From NCBI RefSeq assembly GCF_002078875.1, contig NC_034411.1:54468486-54532485 (forward strand): 64,000 bases of DNA. The letters are read 5' to 3'. The notes beneath the pieces are model-generated. The model was not told the origin of the DNA and did no database searches. It was given only the letters and a program-made list of their open reading frames with translations. Source of the DNA: Numida meleagris. Its lineage: Eukaryota > Chordata > Aves > Galliformes > Numididae. A program made the position numbers and the translations under genes. Shown here one piece after another: positions 11,067 through 23,316 of the stretch (the first letter of the stretch is position 1; each line of letters opens with the position of its first letter).

Positions 11067-14000
11067 TTCAGTCATGAATTACTCATCTATTGATGGGTAA
11101 TCCACAGTACATTTGGGGTGTCTTACACCAATAGGTGAACATTAATTCCATTTGTGTCCCTCCTGTATTTCCAACATCCTTAACTTCTTGATGCCAGCAT
11201 AAATATTTCACCATGATCTTTTGCAATAGCTTTAATTCTAGTTTATCAAAAGCACAGGTGTCAGAACCATGTAAGCTCCCAACTGCTGCCAAAACATTCC
11301 CAGAGCTCTATGAACACATTCCAGTCTGACAGGCGGAGGTGCTGCGAGACTGTTACCTTTTACCCATCTAGTAAACATTCAGTTTGTGTCACAAAGAGAA
11401 AAAGCTCTTACTTCCATGATACAATCCAATCTCATCAGCAGAGCCCTCACATGGGATCAGTTCAACCCTACTTACACCATTATCTTTAATATCTTTCTTT
11501 CTGTAATCAACACAAATTCAACCTAAGACCACTTCTGAAGAGAAGTAAAAACCCTTTGTTTTCCAAAGAACATGATACACTTCTGAAGAAAAAAAGCACT
11601 CCTGGTTTTCAGGAATTTATCTATACTGTTGATAAAAAGAAGCTAAGGAGCAATACCTGACAGATTGAGACAGAGCAGCCAACCCACAACCTCTCTAGAG
11701 CAGAATGATCATGCAGTGTTAAGTTGCATCTGGCCTTAGGTCTGAATACTGTATGATTTATTTTTATCATTCTCAAGTACAATTCTACAACAGCAGATAT
11801 TTTACCCTGTTACTGATGCCATGCAATGTTTTCTCAAGTCTGCTAGGGCTTTTCTTTTTCTAGCTAACTTCAAAGGAAATCTCTTCAAAAATCTTGACAT
11901 TTCAGTGCTGCTCTCAGACCCAGAATGCATCCCGGCCAACTGAGCAAGCAAGACATTTAGAAGCAATTACTGAATGGCCAGGTTGCTTCTCAATACTACA
12001 TTAAAAAAAGGAGAGAGATCCATTGCTTCTGCCAGGATTGAAGCAATGGAGCATGAAGAGCAGCATGGTCAGGGCCTGAGATCCTCAGTGACTGCACTGA
12101 ACACTCCTGACAGGGACTGGAGTATTTGGAAGAAAAAAATCCCCCACAAAAATGAACTCAGTCCTAAGCCTGATGGATAATACAATAAATATAAAAATAG
12201 GAATTGAAGATTTTGTTCTGAATGCTTGGAGCACTCTCTAACACCAAATAATTTCCTGTGGGCATTCAGGAATACAGAATCTCCTACCAGCAGGTATTTT
12301 CCTCATACCTATGGCTGTTTTTAAGAAAAACCATCACAATTACCATTCATAGTTTATGCATTGATTAGGTCATGTTACTCCTGTCTGCCTTAAAAAATAG
12401 CAGTCTAAGCATCCAAAAGAGATGAAGCGTGCATGTTCAAGGATCCTGACTGATCCAAAGCCAAATATTCCAGTAAACAGCAATAATGAAAATCCATTAA
12501 GCAGATGAACCGGTTGCGGTTTGTTTTCCCTAGCTTTTTACTGTTGTGTTTTTCATCATTAAGAAAGCAGCTCTGTTCCTCATAACTTTGTTAGCATTTA
12601 TCAGAAAGCTATCTGCTATAGTGAAGCCTTAAGAGTTCCTGGGGAAAAAAAAATACATAAAGACCAAAACAAGCAACTAGATTTGTAAATTTCCTTATCT
12701 ACTAACTTCTGGTCACCGTAACACACAGCAGATGGCCAGATTTGTTCCAGTCTAATTTGATTACTACTTATATTTGTCTTTTCTGCAAGAAAGCACATAA
12801 GACGCTATGCTGAGTTAGTTGGGAAGGACCTCCTAAAAGCTAACAGATCTTATTACTCAGCTACACAGTGCCCTCTCCATTGCTCCAAGTAGTAAAGAAA
12901 TCAGGTATTGTACTCAGTTGAAAGTCAGTTCAACTAAGCACCTGAACTAGGCAGTCTGAATGTTATCCATTAAAAATGGAAATCTCGTAGCAGCAAGCAT
13001 GGTAGAAATACCAACAAGGAAAGTAACTTAAGTTAGGGATGGAAAGTTGTTTGCAGTTAAGTACCAAGACAGGAATTTCCCATTTAATCTACATGCTTGC
13101 AACAAATTTCATTAGAATGTCATGCAAACCAGTTTATTTCTTCCTGTTTTCTATTTCTGTCTCTATTAATGTGAGTTTATTATTTATACAGCTCTGAAAA
13201 TCTCTGATTTTTTGCCTAATGCAATACATGTGGAGACTGAGTTTCATGCCTCAGGTAGCTTTAGCCAATGTCAGAGCAGGAGTAGACCTAAAGGAAACAC
13301 AGGACCATTTCAGCTGCCAAGACACATTGCAGCTTCTTATAACAATCACCAGGAGCTGCAGGGGAAATCCTTTGATTCATCCTCTAAACCACAAAAGCTG
13401 CTTGGCAGAGATGTGTCACACTACTGAGCGGGAAAGCCAAGGCAGCACCTAAGATTCTGCTGGCCAGCGAATGCCCTGAGACAAGGAGGCACACCCACCT
13501 TTTCACTTTGTACATAAAAGAAATAAGGGATTCTTGAGTTTTCCCATCCAACAGCTGCTGAGCAGTGCCAGCCTACACAGGAAGGGTACCCACTGACTGA
13601 AAATATCTTCACACTCCGAACAGAAAGTGCTTTCAGATTATCTGAATCCACTGCAGTTTTTTGATGACTTAAAGCTGTTGCAAGCAATGCAGGAAAAGGT
13701 AGACAACCAGTCACCCACCAGTCACAGCTTCAAGGAAAGCAAATGACTGAGAATCTGGTCAAACTCCCAGTTCACACCCATTTTTTCCTCAACTACTCCA
13801 TTTCTGAGTTATATGCTCAGGTCATAAGAGCTTCAGAGCACAGGTCAGATATATCTCATTTCCTCTGCACCTTTTCGGTAATAGAAAAAGAGAAAATTTA
13901 GTCAGCTTAGATTCTCCAGTAGCAGCACACTCGATGAGAACCTTCTGGTATGTAATGAATGCCAAGGCAGAGACAAGCAGCAGGTGAAATCCACATGCTA

Positions 14001-16699
14001 CTTCCATACCTAGGAATGTAAATCAAGTGGAGTCACTCAGAATAATTTATAAACATAACGGAATGTTAGAAGGCTAAACCTGGCAGGCTGCTTGGAAGGA
14101 GCACAAGTGTGACATGTAACTGAGGTTAGTGCGTAAGTCTGAAGCTCACGTAAGTGAGCACATATACTGCTCAGGCTCACATTCATCAATACATTTAAAT
14201 TCATTTTCAAACAAGACCCCTGCAGCACCTTATGAAGGCCATCTCACGATTTTGCATGTGACCTCAAGGACTGCTTATCCTCTTATCTGATTCCCATTAA
14301 TCAAAATGAGTCTCTAGCTTAAGAATTTTAGATAGGTCATCTAGCTGGTTAGTTCTATATTTGAGGTGTTCAGCACTGCCATGAACTTTCCTCTACGGGA
14401 AAGACTTAATCAGCACAGCTGAGGCAAACTTCAGGCAAGTTCATCCAGCTGTTCATCAAAACGTGGAGCAGCAGAAACTTGAGACTGAATACACACTTTT
14501 GCATTAAGAGAGTAGAAGCATCTTTTGGCAGGTTGGAGTGAAGGAAAATGTAAGGACATCTGCCAATCCGATGCAGCATTGAGCCAGGGACCTCAGTTCA
14601 CACTCACTTGCAGAATAAAGGCAGTCATTAAGAACTTAAGGAGATACTGGGAGAGTTGAAGGTAAAGAAAAGACTTCTCAACTACCCTTTTTCAGTATTT
14701 CACTAGCAAAAAGCAAAGCAGCCAAGACACACGGTACAATTTTCCTAAACATTTTTGTTCCTATGTGTTGATTCCTGTGTAATCCAAGTGGAGGTTTTGT
14801 GTTTGTGAGACCTTGTTGTGGGTTGATCCTGGTGTGCTGCCAAGCCCTGCCCAACCAAATGAGGGAGTGAACTGGAAGGGCCAAAGAGAAAAGTTGTGGG
14901 TTGAGATAAAGACAATTTTACCTTTAATAGTTAAAGCAGCAGTTGCACGCACAAGCAAAAAAAAAAAAAAAAAGTGAGCAATTCACTCACTAATTACCAT
15001 CTTCAGGCAGATATATTTTGCTATTTCCAGGAAAGCAAAGCTTCGTGCATAACAGTTGCTTGGGATGACAAACAGCAGAGCCACAAAAATCTGTTCCTTT
15101 TTGTCCTACTTCTCCCAGCTTTTAATACTGAGTACAACACAGGGAACATCCCCCAGCACAGGGAACATTCCCCCAACACAGGGAACATCAGCTGGGGCAG
15201 CTGTTCTAGCTGTGGCACTGCCCAACATCCTATGCACTCCCCAGTGTACTAACTAGCCAGGTAGCATGAGAAACACAGAAGGCCAAAGCACTGTTCAGCA
15301 TCAGCTAAAACTTCCCTTTGTTATGAACACTGTTTTGGTCACAGGTCTAAAGCATAACATCATGAGATACTAGGAAGAAAAAGAATTCCATTGCAGCCAA
15401 AACCAGCACAGACCTGCCAGAGATTTTCCAGGGATAAACGCTAAACAACACAGCTCTAAGCTGAGTTGCAGATCCAAGACAGACAAATCACATGCCCTGC
15501 TTACAACCTTTTTGCGAGATTAGTTAGCCCAGCATCTTGCTACAAGGCTTTTAATGATCCTAGTCACCACACCATCGTGTTGTAGGCACTGGTATCCCTG
15601 AAAAATATTTTGCTTTGTAGGCATAAATTTAGAGCTAGTGGAACCATTTCTGCACTTGCAAAATAGGTAACGCAAAAGTACATTCTGGGACTGAAAGAAG
15701 GGTCATGCATGTAAGTTTCTACACTTTGCTCTGCTAGTCAGTCTAATAAAGATGCAATCTCAGCCGTGGCATAAAGGCAAATCACATCACCTAGGACATC
15801 TTAAAGAGGCATGTTTACAACTAAGTCTGCTAGGTGTAGCACACCATATGGAAAGGTGCCAGTCAAGGATTCTTGAACATTTCAGGGCTAAGTTACCACC
15901 ATATTAGCAGTTGTACAGGAAAGCCTCAAAAGTGCACACACCCAATATACACCATTCTAATATTCACAGACCTGGCACATTTGAAAACCCTTCTTCATCT
16001 TCTCTGTAGCCTATAGATAAGAAGCCACCTCCAGGATTGTCATTACCTTGCCCCCCATGTGCGAAAGAAGATTCAAACAAGTGCAGCTGGCAGCTGGGCT
16101 TGCCAGGTGAAACTCACAAGCAAATAAACTGTCCTTGGGGGCCACACCCCTGCACATGAGTCTGCTAACAAGCTTTCAGGTGGGGCAAGAGATTTTTCCA
16201 TTACAGTACCTTGTTTGTGCTAGTTATTTTGGCATGGGTTAGCATGCTGAAATCCATCAGACTCCTAGAATCTGTTGTCCCTTCTGCACCTCAGTTGTGA
16301 TGCTCAGAAATCTGCTGGGTGGCTCCTGCAGGTGGATGGGAAATGATCAGGAGCTGCCTTTCCATTTTTATTTTTTTTTTTTAAATAAGACTACAGTGTT
16401 TCCAATCTATTTTCTGCTTGCTTTAAGTATGTGGTATCTACATGTAAAATGTTATCCTTGATCAAATGTTGAGAAGCTGCCCTTGCTAGGGCCCCTGTAA
16501 CACCGAAGGCACCCACCCACGCAGGCCCAGCCTGTGGCAGGCACTGTATCTTCTTCAAGCCCTGAGTGTCTGGTTCTTGGCTTGATTGCTCTTATCTGGC
16601 CCTCGCCTGAGGGGTTCACAGCAGATAAGACTGCAGTTCGAGTCCAGCACCGGTTATTTCTCCATTTCTATTAATTAAAACCTTACGAGGCAGGAAAGA
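11067..16699. other. Gene-free intergenic sequence
   Basis: No recognisable gene on either strand; open frames are short and show no family motifs. It contains a small GGGAACAT minisatellite at 15.1 kb and an A-run near 14.96 kb. GC content rises toward the CpG island at its right end. Confidence 0.5.
15136..15190. repeat. Three-copy minisatellite, unit 19-20 bp
   Basis: Three near-identical direct copies of a unit around ACAGGGAACAT followed by a C-run begin at 15136, 15155 and 15175. The third copy diverges after the core. Confidence 0.85.
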
Positions 16700-16990
16700 A
16701 ATATCAAAAAAAGCCTGCCCAGCGCCGGCAATCTCTCTGACCCGCGGCTCCGAGGCGTGCGGTCCCCAGGCAGCCCCAGAGCACACCTCCCGGCCCCGAG
16801 CACAGGCACAAGAGGCCCGCTCCCGCCTCCCCCCGGCCGCCAGAAGCCGCACGCTCCTCGCTCATAGCCACGCCCGGCACGGCCTGGCCGGTGGCTGCCG
16901 CCATCTGGCGGAGGCGCTGAGGGGCGCAGCGTCGGGCCCGGACGCCCGCGGAGGGGCGGCAGTTCGTGGCTGCTCTCCCTAGGTATCCCG
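16700..16990. promoter_or_regulatory. Isolated CpG island, probable promoter of an unidentified transcript
   Basis: A sharp GC-rich island in AT-rich surroundings, with roughly 30 CpG in about 255 bp by eye. Read on the - strand it contains CAGATGGCGGC (16906-16896), a close match to the YY1 consensus, which often lies just downstream of a start site in the sense direction. The same site sits in the 14-bp inverted repeat CCGCCATCTGGCGG (16898-16911). A GC-box-like GGGGCGG occurs near 16952. Short open frames start here on the - strand (ATG at 16904) but resemble no known protein. IL20RA ends far to the left and SLC35D3 starts to the right, so neither explains it. A long non-coding RNA or enhancer promoter is the likeliest reading. 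Confidence 0.6.
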
Positions 16991-19461
16991 GCTTGGTTCA
17001 GAAAATGCTAGGTCAGATAAGAGCCAGGTCGGGGTGAAACGACAGCCATTCTATCAGGCACGTTCTAGCAATTACCTGGCCTTGTCTGGCGCTAATCCTC
17101 GGAGATTACCATTCCCTACATTCTGGAGCTATCTTTAAAGACTGTCTGAAATGACCGCTATATGGCAACAATAGCACCAGTGTATTTGAGTGATTGGATC
17201 TCTCACCCAGGAAGCGGTCAGAGAATTTAAATTCTTCCTCTGCCCAGGGACGCATCCAAATCTGTACTGATTTGAACACTCGAGAACTTTGAAGGCTGAA
17301 TAGCAACACAGGAACTTCGGAACTGTTATAACAATTCAGGGAGGAAAATGTCGTATCTCTCTTGAAGAACACAAAGAAGAAAACAACTGTGAGTCACGTT
17401 TCTGCTCTCGGTACTGCTTTACTATTTTATCCAGAAATGTAAATGCTACTTACTTATAATGGAAAGAATAACAATTCCTCTGAATATTCTCTGGATGGAG
17501 AACATGGCAGCTAGCATACAATTTGTGGGGAGACTGGACGTGTCATCCTCTGAACAGGCAAATGGATAAAGCCCATAGGGAGATTTAGGCCAAAACCAAA
17601 TTAGTTTCTGGATCCCAGTCAGGCTCTGACATTGTCAAAGCATATCTCATGCCAGTATTTAGACATTGCCAAATCTGAACCCATCTATCCTTTTCACCAT
17701 TTAAATACTCCAGTTCCACCCACCCTATAGCTCTAGCATTGAAATAATGATATTTTCAACAAAGTATATTTTGTCTTTAAACAAAGGAAAAGGAACTGTA
17801 GAAGACAGAGAAGCTCCACAGGAAAAGCTGCCTTAGAGAAGAACAGGATCCATCCCAAACACTTAAGAAAGTCCAATCCTGTTCAAGAGAGCAGAAGGAC
17901 TTGAAAAAAACAGACATAAGCACAGGAAAAATCCAAGGATGGTAGCAAACCTTTTCTTCGCTTGTTACTAGAGAACATAATATAGAATATGACAAGTAGG
18001 AGGACATAGCCAAACTGGCTCAGGGGGATGGATATGCTAAACTGCTAATTGCTATCCATGATTTGGAAACGAAGCACACAATAGCAGAGAGAAAAATTAG
18101 ACTAGAAATGAGAACAAAGTTTCTTACTATTGGAGAATTAAAGCTGTGCCCAAACCTGAACATTTTTAAGATCTTCATGAATCAGTGAAAGGGATTTTAT
18201 TTGAGATTGGACAGAAGTAATCCTGCATATCATTGGCAGTTATAAGATTATGTTTATTCATGGAGCAGGGTCAACAAAATCCTTGAGAGACCAATCACAA
18301 TCACTCTTCTTCAGAATCAAAAAATACTCTTAGAATAGACTAGAATTTTGGACAGATTAAATAATAATGCAGGCAAGGCCAAATTTTGCTTCTAGGTCTT
18401 CAGATGTTAGGGTATCTATGGCTGAAGTTCCCATTCTTAGCTATATAACTATCTGTATCTATAACAAGTTTTGTGCAAATTTTGGACCACCTTCTTATTT
18501 CCTGCATGTGGGGGTGGAAGTCCTCAAAATGAGTTGAGAGCATTTTGTTGATCTCATACTGAAAAATGGATGCTGATAGCAATCCTCCATGTTCTGTTCC
18601 TTGTACAGTGAGAAAAGCATAATGCCAGGCCAGGAGCCCTGGTGATGCCACAGAAGTGGCAATGCCTCAACATGCAGTGATGGGAAGGACGCCTCTTCTG
18701 CAGTAAGTGCTTCCCTCTGCTAGAGCAATACCAGAAAACACATTTTATGCTTGGAAACTGCTCACATTTCACTAGTGCTTGGGCATATAAGCCACAGTAC
18801 CGTCCTCTTAGTTTCTTTGCTGGTGCAACAGAAGGACTGAATATAGAGCTTGCATTTTTCTTCCTCTTGGAATTACTAGAAAATGGAGGCTCTGCTCTTG
18901 GAAGGATAAACTACAGACAAGTGCCCTGGAAGATAAAGCTGGTACTGACCAGGCTCCCTGGAACAATTTTACTGATAGTACTTTGAATTAGTGGCTCTAG
19001 ATTCATGGATTTTTAAAAGTTATGAATGCCATAGGTGGACTGAGAGGGTGAACTTGGTAGCAATCCTGCAGAGATAATAATACCAGGAATTCATATTTTG
19101 CTTTTAGATTGCCTTCTTTCTTCTTCTTTTTTTTTCATTTGTTTAAATAAGAGGAATCACTTTTTCTGAGAAATCCAAATAATCAAGAGATCTGTCAAGA
19201 CTTCTCAATTGCTCTTCTCTTTGAAGATAAATAGCATGCTTTTATGTCTATATGCACACTCTTTCACTACAACAGTTTCAGCCCATCAGAGACACTGACA
19301 GTCTCTGAAAAACAACCAAAGTGAAGGAGGCCTGCTTTCATCATTTGTAGCCAATACATTCTGCAGCATAGAGTGACTGGGGAGAGGAACTGTAGGTAGG
19401 AAGTCAAAAGTACTGTATTCCATACAATTACCCATCTTCAAAGCAAATACCGTCTTTGGTG

Positions 19462-19485
19462 ATATATATATATATATATATATAA
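19462..19485. repeat. (TA)n microsatellite
   Basis: About 12 uninterrupted AT dinucleotides, followed by an A-run. Confidence 0.95.
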
Positions 19486-22400
19486 AAACAGCGGTGCTGT
19501 AGTTATGCCATATTTGCTGCATCCTATGTGAATTAGTTTCATACAAGTATGAACTACGCTGGTGGTTTTCTAATTTACTTTGTGCCTCTGAATGCTATTC
19601 CCTAGTGCCTTTTGAGAAGAACTTGGGGTTTAAGACAAATTGAATATTGTTCTCTCTTTCATGTAGATCATCCAACATCAGCCAATGATTCCGTTTTCTA
19701 TAGCCCTTTTCAAATTTCATTATGTTTTTAAAGTACAGAACTTTTTTTCGATTTGTTGGAGCTTATTCTTTTGCAGAAACAAGCTCTAGAAATCACAAGT
19801 GGCTTCCTGTAAACACACAGTACCCTTCCAGAAGGATCAGAGACTAGAAGTGCAGTAGAGGCTGTAGAAAAAATATGAGGCTGGAGTACAGCACTGCTAT
19901 GTAATGACATGTCATGTGTTACAGCAAATATCAGATGAAGCGGGAGAGCTACTTGCTATTCAACATATTTAAAACCTTTGCCATGCTTCTGGGGAAGGGA
20001 ATGGTGGAAGCAGGGAGAGTTCTCTTGCTCAACACAACAGCAGTGGCAGCACAATCTGAAGGAAATAATTTGCTGTGCTCAGCTGTGACATAGCAATGTT
20101 TCTGTTTTCCCTGCCACAGGGGAACCATCAATTCCTCTCACAATATAAGCCCACAGAAGAGGGGAGGGCTCCAGCTCCAAATTTCAAACCCCCAGACACT
20201 CTGGCTCTAGGGACAGGGAAACTGAAGCCTGAATCTGCTGAGGTGCTTTTTCTCTCCCATGGGCAGCCCTGGACTAAACAGCACACAGGGAATCTGTGGA
20301 GAAGTGGGACTTGTTTCTCCCCATTTTTCTGCATCTTTCTGGCAGCTACTAGCCTATCACTCTCCATTTACACATATGCCACTCACATCCATTTTCACTT
20401 GCTTTTGGAGGCTATGTTTTTCTCCACAGTAGAAGCAGCTGGGTCTTTGGGTACAGTCTGTGACAAGGATAGCATGTACACTGTCACAGACATCTGGGTA
20501 GGTACTTCTATAGATCCCTTAACACGTTGTCTATTGTGAGGATAGCCAGGTTTAAAGAAGGCAAAATGGGCCACTACAGAGGCACAGACAATGCCTCACC
20601 TGGATTTTCAGGGCCAGACACGTGAGCTCAGGCAGACCAGGACCAGTGCAGCTCTTCATATGGTGCCAAACCCATGCAAATCAATCCAAACAATCCCACG
20701 TTGACACAGAGCGACCTCAGATGTATCCACACCTAAGACAGCCTGCGCTTGAGATAATCTTCCCAGGAAAAATGAAGAACTATTGTACGCTAATCTCCAA
20801 AGCAGACCAATCCAGAAGTCTCACAACCCTTTTTACAGAGGAGGCACAGGAACTTCAAAGCCCTGCATAAGGCTTTGGGAACTGCAGTGCCCAGGTTTGA
20901 GATTGCCTGGTGGATTCCTCTGTCTCTGAGGAGGAACACAAGCTTTCAGGTAGGTCAGGATGGATGCCAGCAAGTAGAGATCCGTGCAGCAAACCAGGAC
21001 CTGCTAACACAGGAAGTGCTAGGTAGAGCAGTGAATCTTAAGATGTCTGTTGACAAGGTATTCAAGTGTTTGTATTCACTTGCTTGCCGTAGTAAATTGT
21101 TCATAACTTGAAATTCATAATTTTGTCTTTTCTGCATAGCTAATAAGTACTAACCTCTGTCTCCTACATACTGTAGCTGCTCTTTCTTTGTTATGTTACC
21201 CAGAAAGATCAGGAACATTTGTTATCTGTAATATATATGCTCAGATCATTGCTACAGAACACCAGACAGGCAGTCCCATGCAGCATCTTGGCCGACCTTT
21301 TCACAGCAAACAGCATAACACGGGCTCAGAGAATTTTTGAGTAGGGGAAAAGAGCAGCTGCCCTGTAGCAGAGCTTTGCACCTTCTTTTTCTCACCTCTA
21401 CACCTGTGAGCTTTCTTCGCTATTTCATTTTCCTCTCTTCACATACAAGCTATTATAAATTGTTCAGGAATATTGCATAATGTATTTTACTAATAAGTAA
21501 CTCACATCATGCAAACCCACATTAGGTAAGGTAGTGTTATCTCTCTGCCCTGACAAGCTTGTGAACTGTGAGTAATTTCATTATGAACTTGATGCAGTTT
21601 TATCTTCCAGTGGCATATGTAGCTGCAGAGGATCACTCCATAGTTTATTTTGATTGCAAAGTCTTTGGGCAGATACCATCTCTTGTATAGGCAGAGTCTA
21701 CCACAAAGGGGACCTGATTTTGTCTGTGTTTTCCAGATACTACTAGGATGGAAATCCTAAGTATTATCAATCCACATAACTGATTTTTTCCTAACATGCA
21801 TTCATACTCACTCATAGACACCATACTCACAGTACATACAGACACAGTATAGAGAGTGAGGTGGGGCAGAAAGATAGTTAAGAGAAATTTTAATAAGATA
21901 CAAGAAGACAGGGCAGACAGCAGTGACTAGGCTCAGGGCTTAGCAAGAAAAGTGCAATGGCCCTGCTTGGTATTTGATATTCTTGACCAGAAATCCATTA
22001 AAGGAGTAGATACTCTCCTTCTACACACTTACAGATGTAGAAGCATATCTAACTTCAGCAGGCACACAGAGGTGAGGATTTGAACCAGCTGAGATCCTTG
22101 GCTTCAGGAAAGGGACTAGAACAAGGAGCTCCATGGGAACAAAGACTAACTTAGCTGCTAAAACAACCTGCAGTCCTTCCTGCTCCCATATCAAGGCAGC
22201 ACTTGTTGGCTCTGGTCTTGCTCCAGCACTTGGAAAATCACCATTGTGACTGTGATTGCTTCAGCTCTCTCCAAGGCACAGGACACTATTGGTGAGCCCT
22301 GAGACAACAGATGCAGCTGATGTCTGCAGAGTTTTGCTCCTGAGACCAAGCCTTAGGTATAACACAAGGCTGCCTCCATCCCCCCTTTTTTAGCCCTGTT

Positions 22401-22897
22401 GGCTACAAGTAGTTCGGGAATGTCTGCATCTCACGCACTCAGCAAATATACCTGCCTTCATGCCCTCAGGTGGAGCTGGGAACCTTAACGTAGGGGTTAA
22501 AAGCTCCACAGGTTGAAGAGCAATTAAAATCATATCTTGCCATGATAAGCCATGTGCCTTTGTACCACTACCTGTTTTGTACCTTGGGAAAGTTCAGCAC
22601 TACACACATGTAGCTGTGTAGCTTATGGTGCTTTAACTGATCTACCATCCACATAAATCAAATTGTCATTGAATCCAGTCATTTCAAATCAGACCAGGTG
22701 TTAGGCTTCAAATTAAAATGTTAAATGTAAAAAATGTGTCACCCAAAACTTAATGGTCTTTACAGGGATCTTTCTTTATTTCTAACAATGTTGAGTCACT
22801 ATTTTGACAAAGCACAGAAAAAAAAAAACAACAAAGAAAACAACAGGTAAGGACAGTTGTTAAAACGTGGAGAAGACACAGAAGAGAGTGAGTATGA

Positions 22898-22990
22898 AAC
22901 ACTGAAGGTGGGACCCCCCTTTTCCATCTACCTCTATCCTCCACCTTAAAACACTGAAGGAGAGGTCATCTAACCTCTATCCTCCACCTT
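22898..22990. repeat. Imperfect local tandem duplication
   Basis: ACCTCTATCCTCCACCTT occurs at 22930-22947 and again at 22973-22990, and AACACTGAAGG precedes each in a similar arrangement. This indicates one imperfect duplication of a unit of about 45 bp. Confidence 0.75.
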
Positions 22991-23291
22991 TGAAGCTGTG
23001 GCGATATCGTGAGGAAACCTCTACAAGTTTTCCTCCTAGCAAAGACTTTAGAGTAATATATGAACAACTATACTGGGTCAAACTGAAGGTCCATCTTCCC
23101 TGGCATACCATTTTCAACAAAAACAGGTGCCCAGGCTGAGAACAAGAGTCTATGTGTACGTAATTCTACCTGAAAAAAGCCACAAAGAAAATGATATTTA
23201 AACCTTGGGGTCATGAGACCCAGAGAAAAACTCACAGCTAAATGCGGACAAGGCCAGTCTGCACTTGATGGGACTGAGTAGTCATATAACA

Positions 23292-23316
23292 ATATATATA
23301 ACTGAGTTATATATAT
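23292..23316. repeat. Perfect AT-rich palindrome
   Basis: Arms of 11 bp (ATATATATAAC/GTTATATATAT) surround TGA. A partial direct copy of one arm follows at about 23323-23335, inside a longer AT-alternating stretch. Confidence 0.85.

Noticed and set aside
16560..16665. Possible tRNA, because of a B-box-like GTTCGAGTCC near 16635
   Set aside because: No A-box at the right distance and no cloverleaf arms or acceptor stem could be drawn.
16616..16904. Protein-coding gene on the - strand in the CpG island (66 and 78 codons)
   Set aside because: Low-complexity Ala/Gly/Arg translation driven by GC content, with two overlapping frames equally open and no family match.
20075..20539. 154-codon open frame on the + strand
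   Set aside because: No recognised motif or domain and no coding-like context; length alone is not enough in about 30 kb of intergenic DNA.
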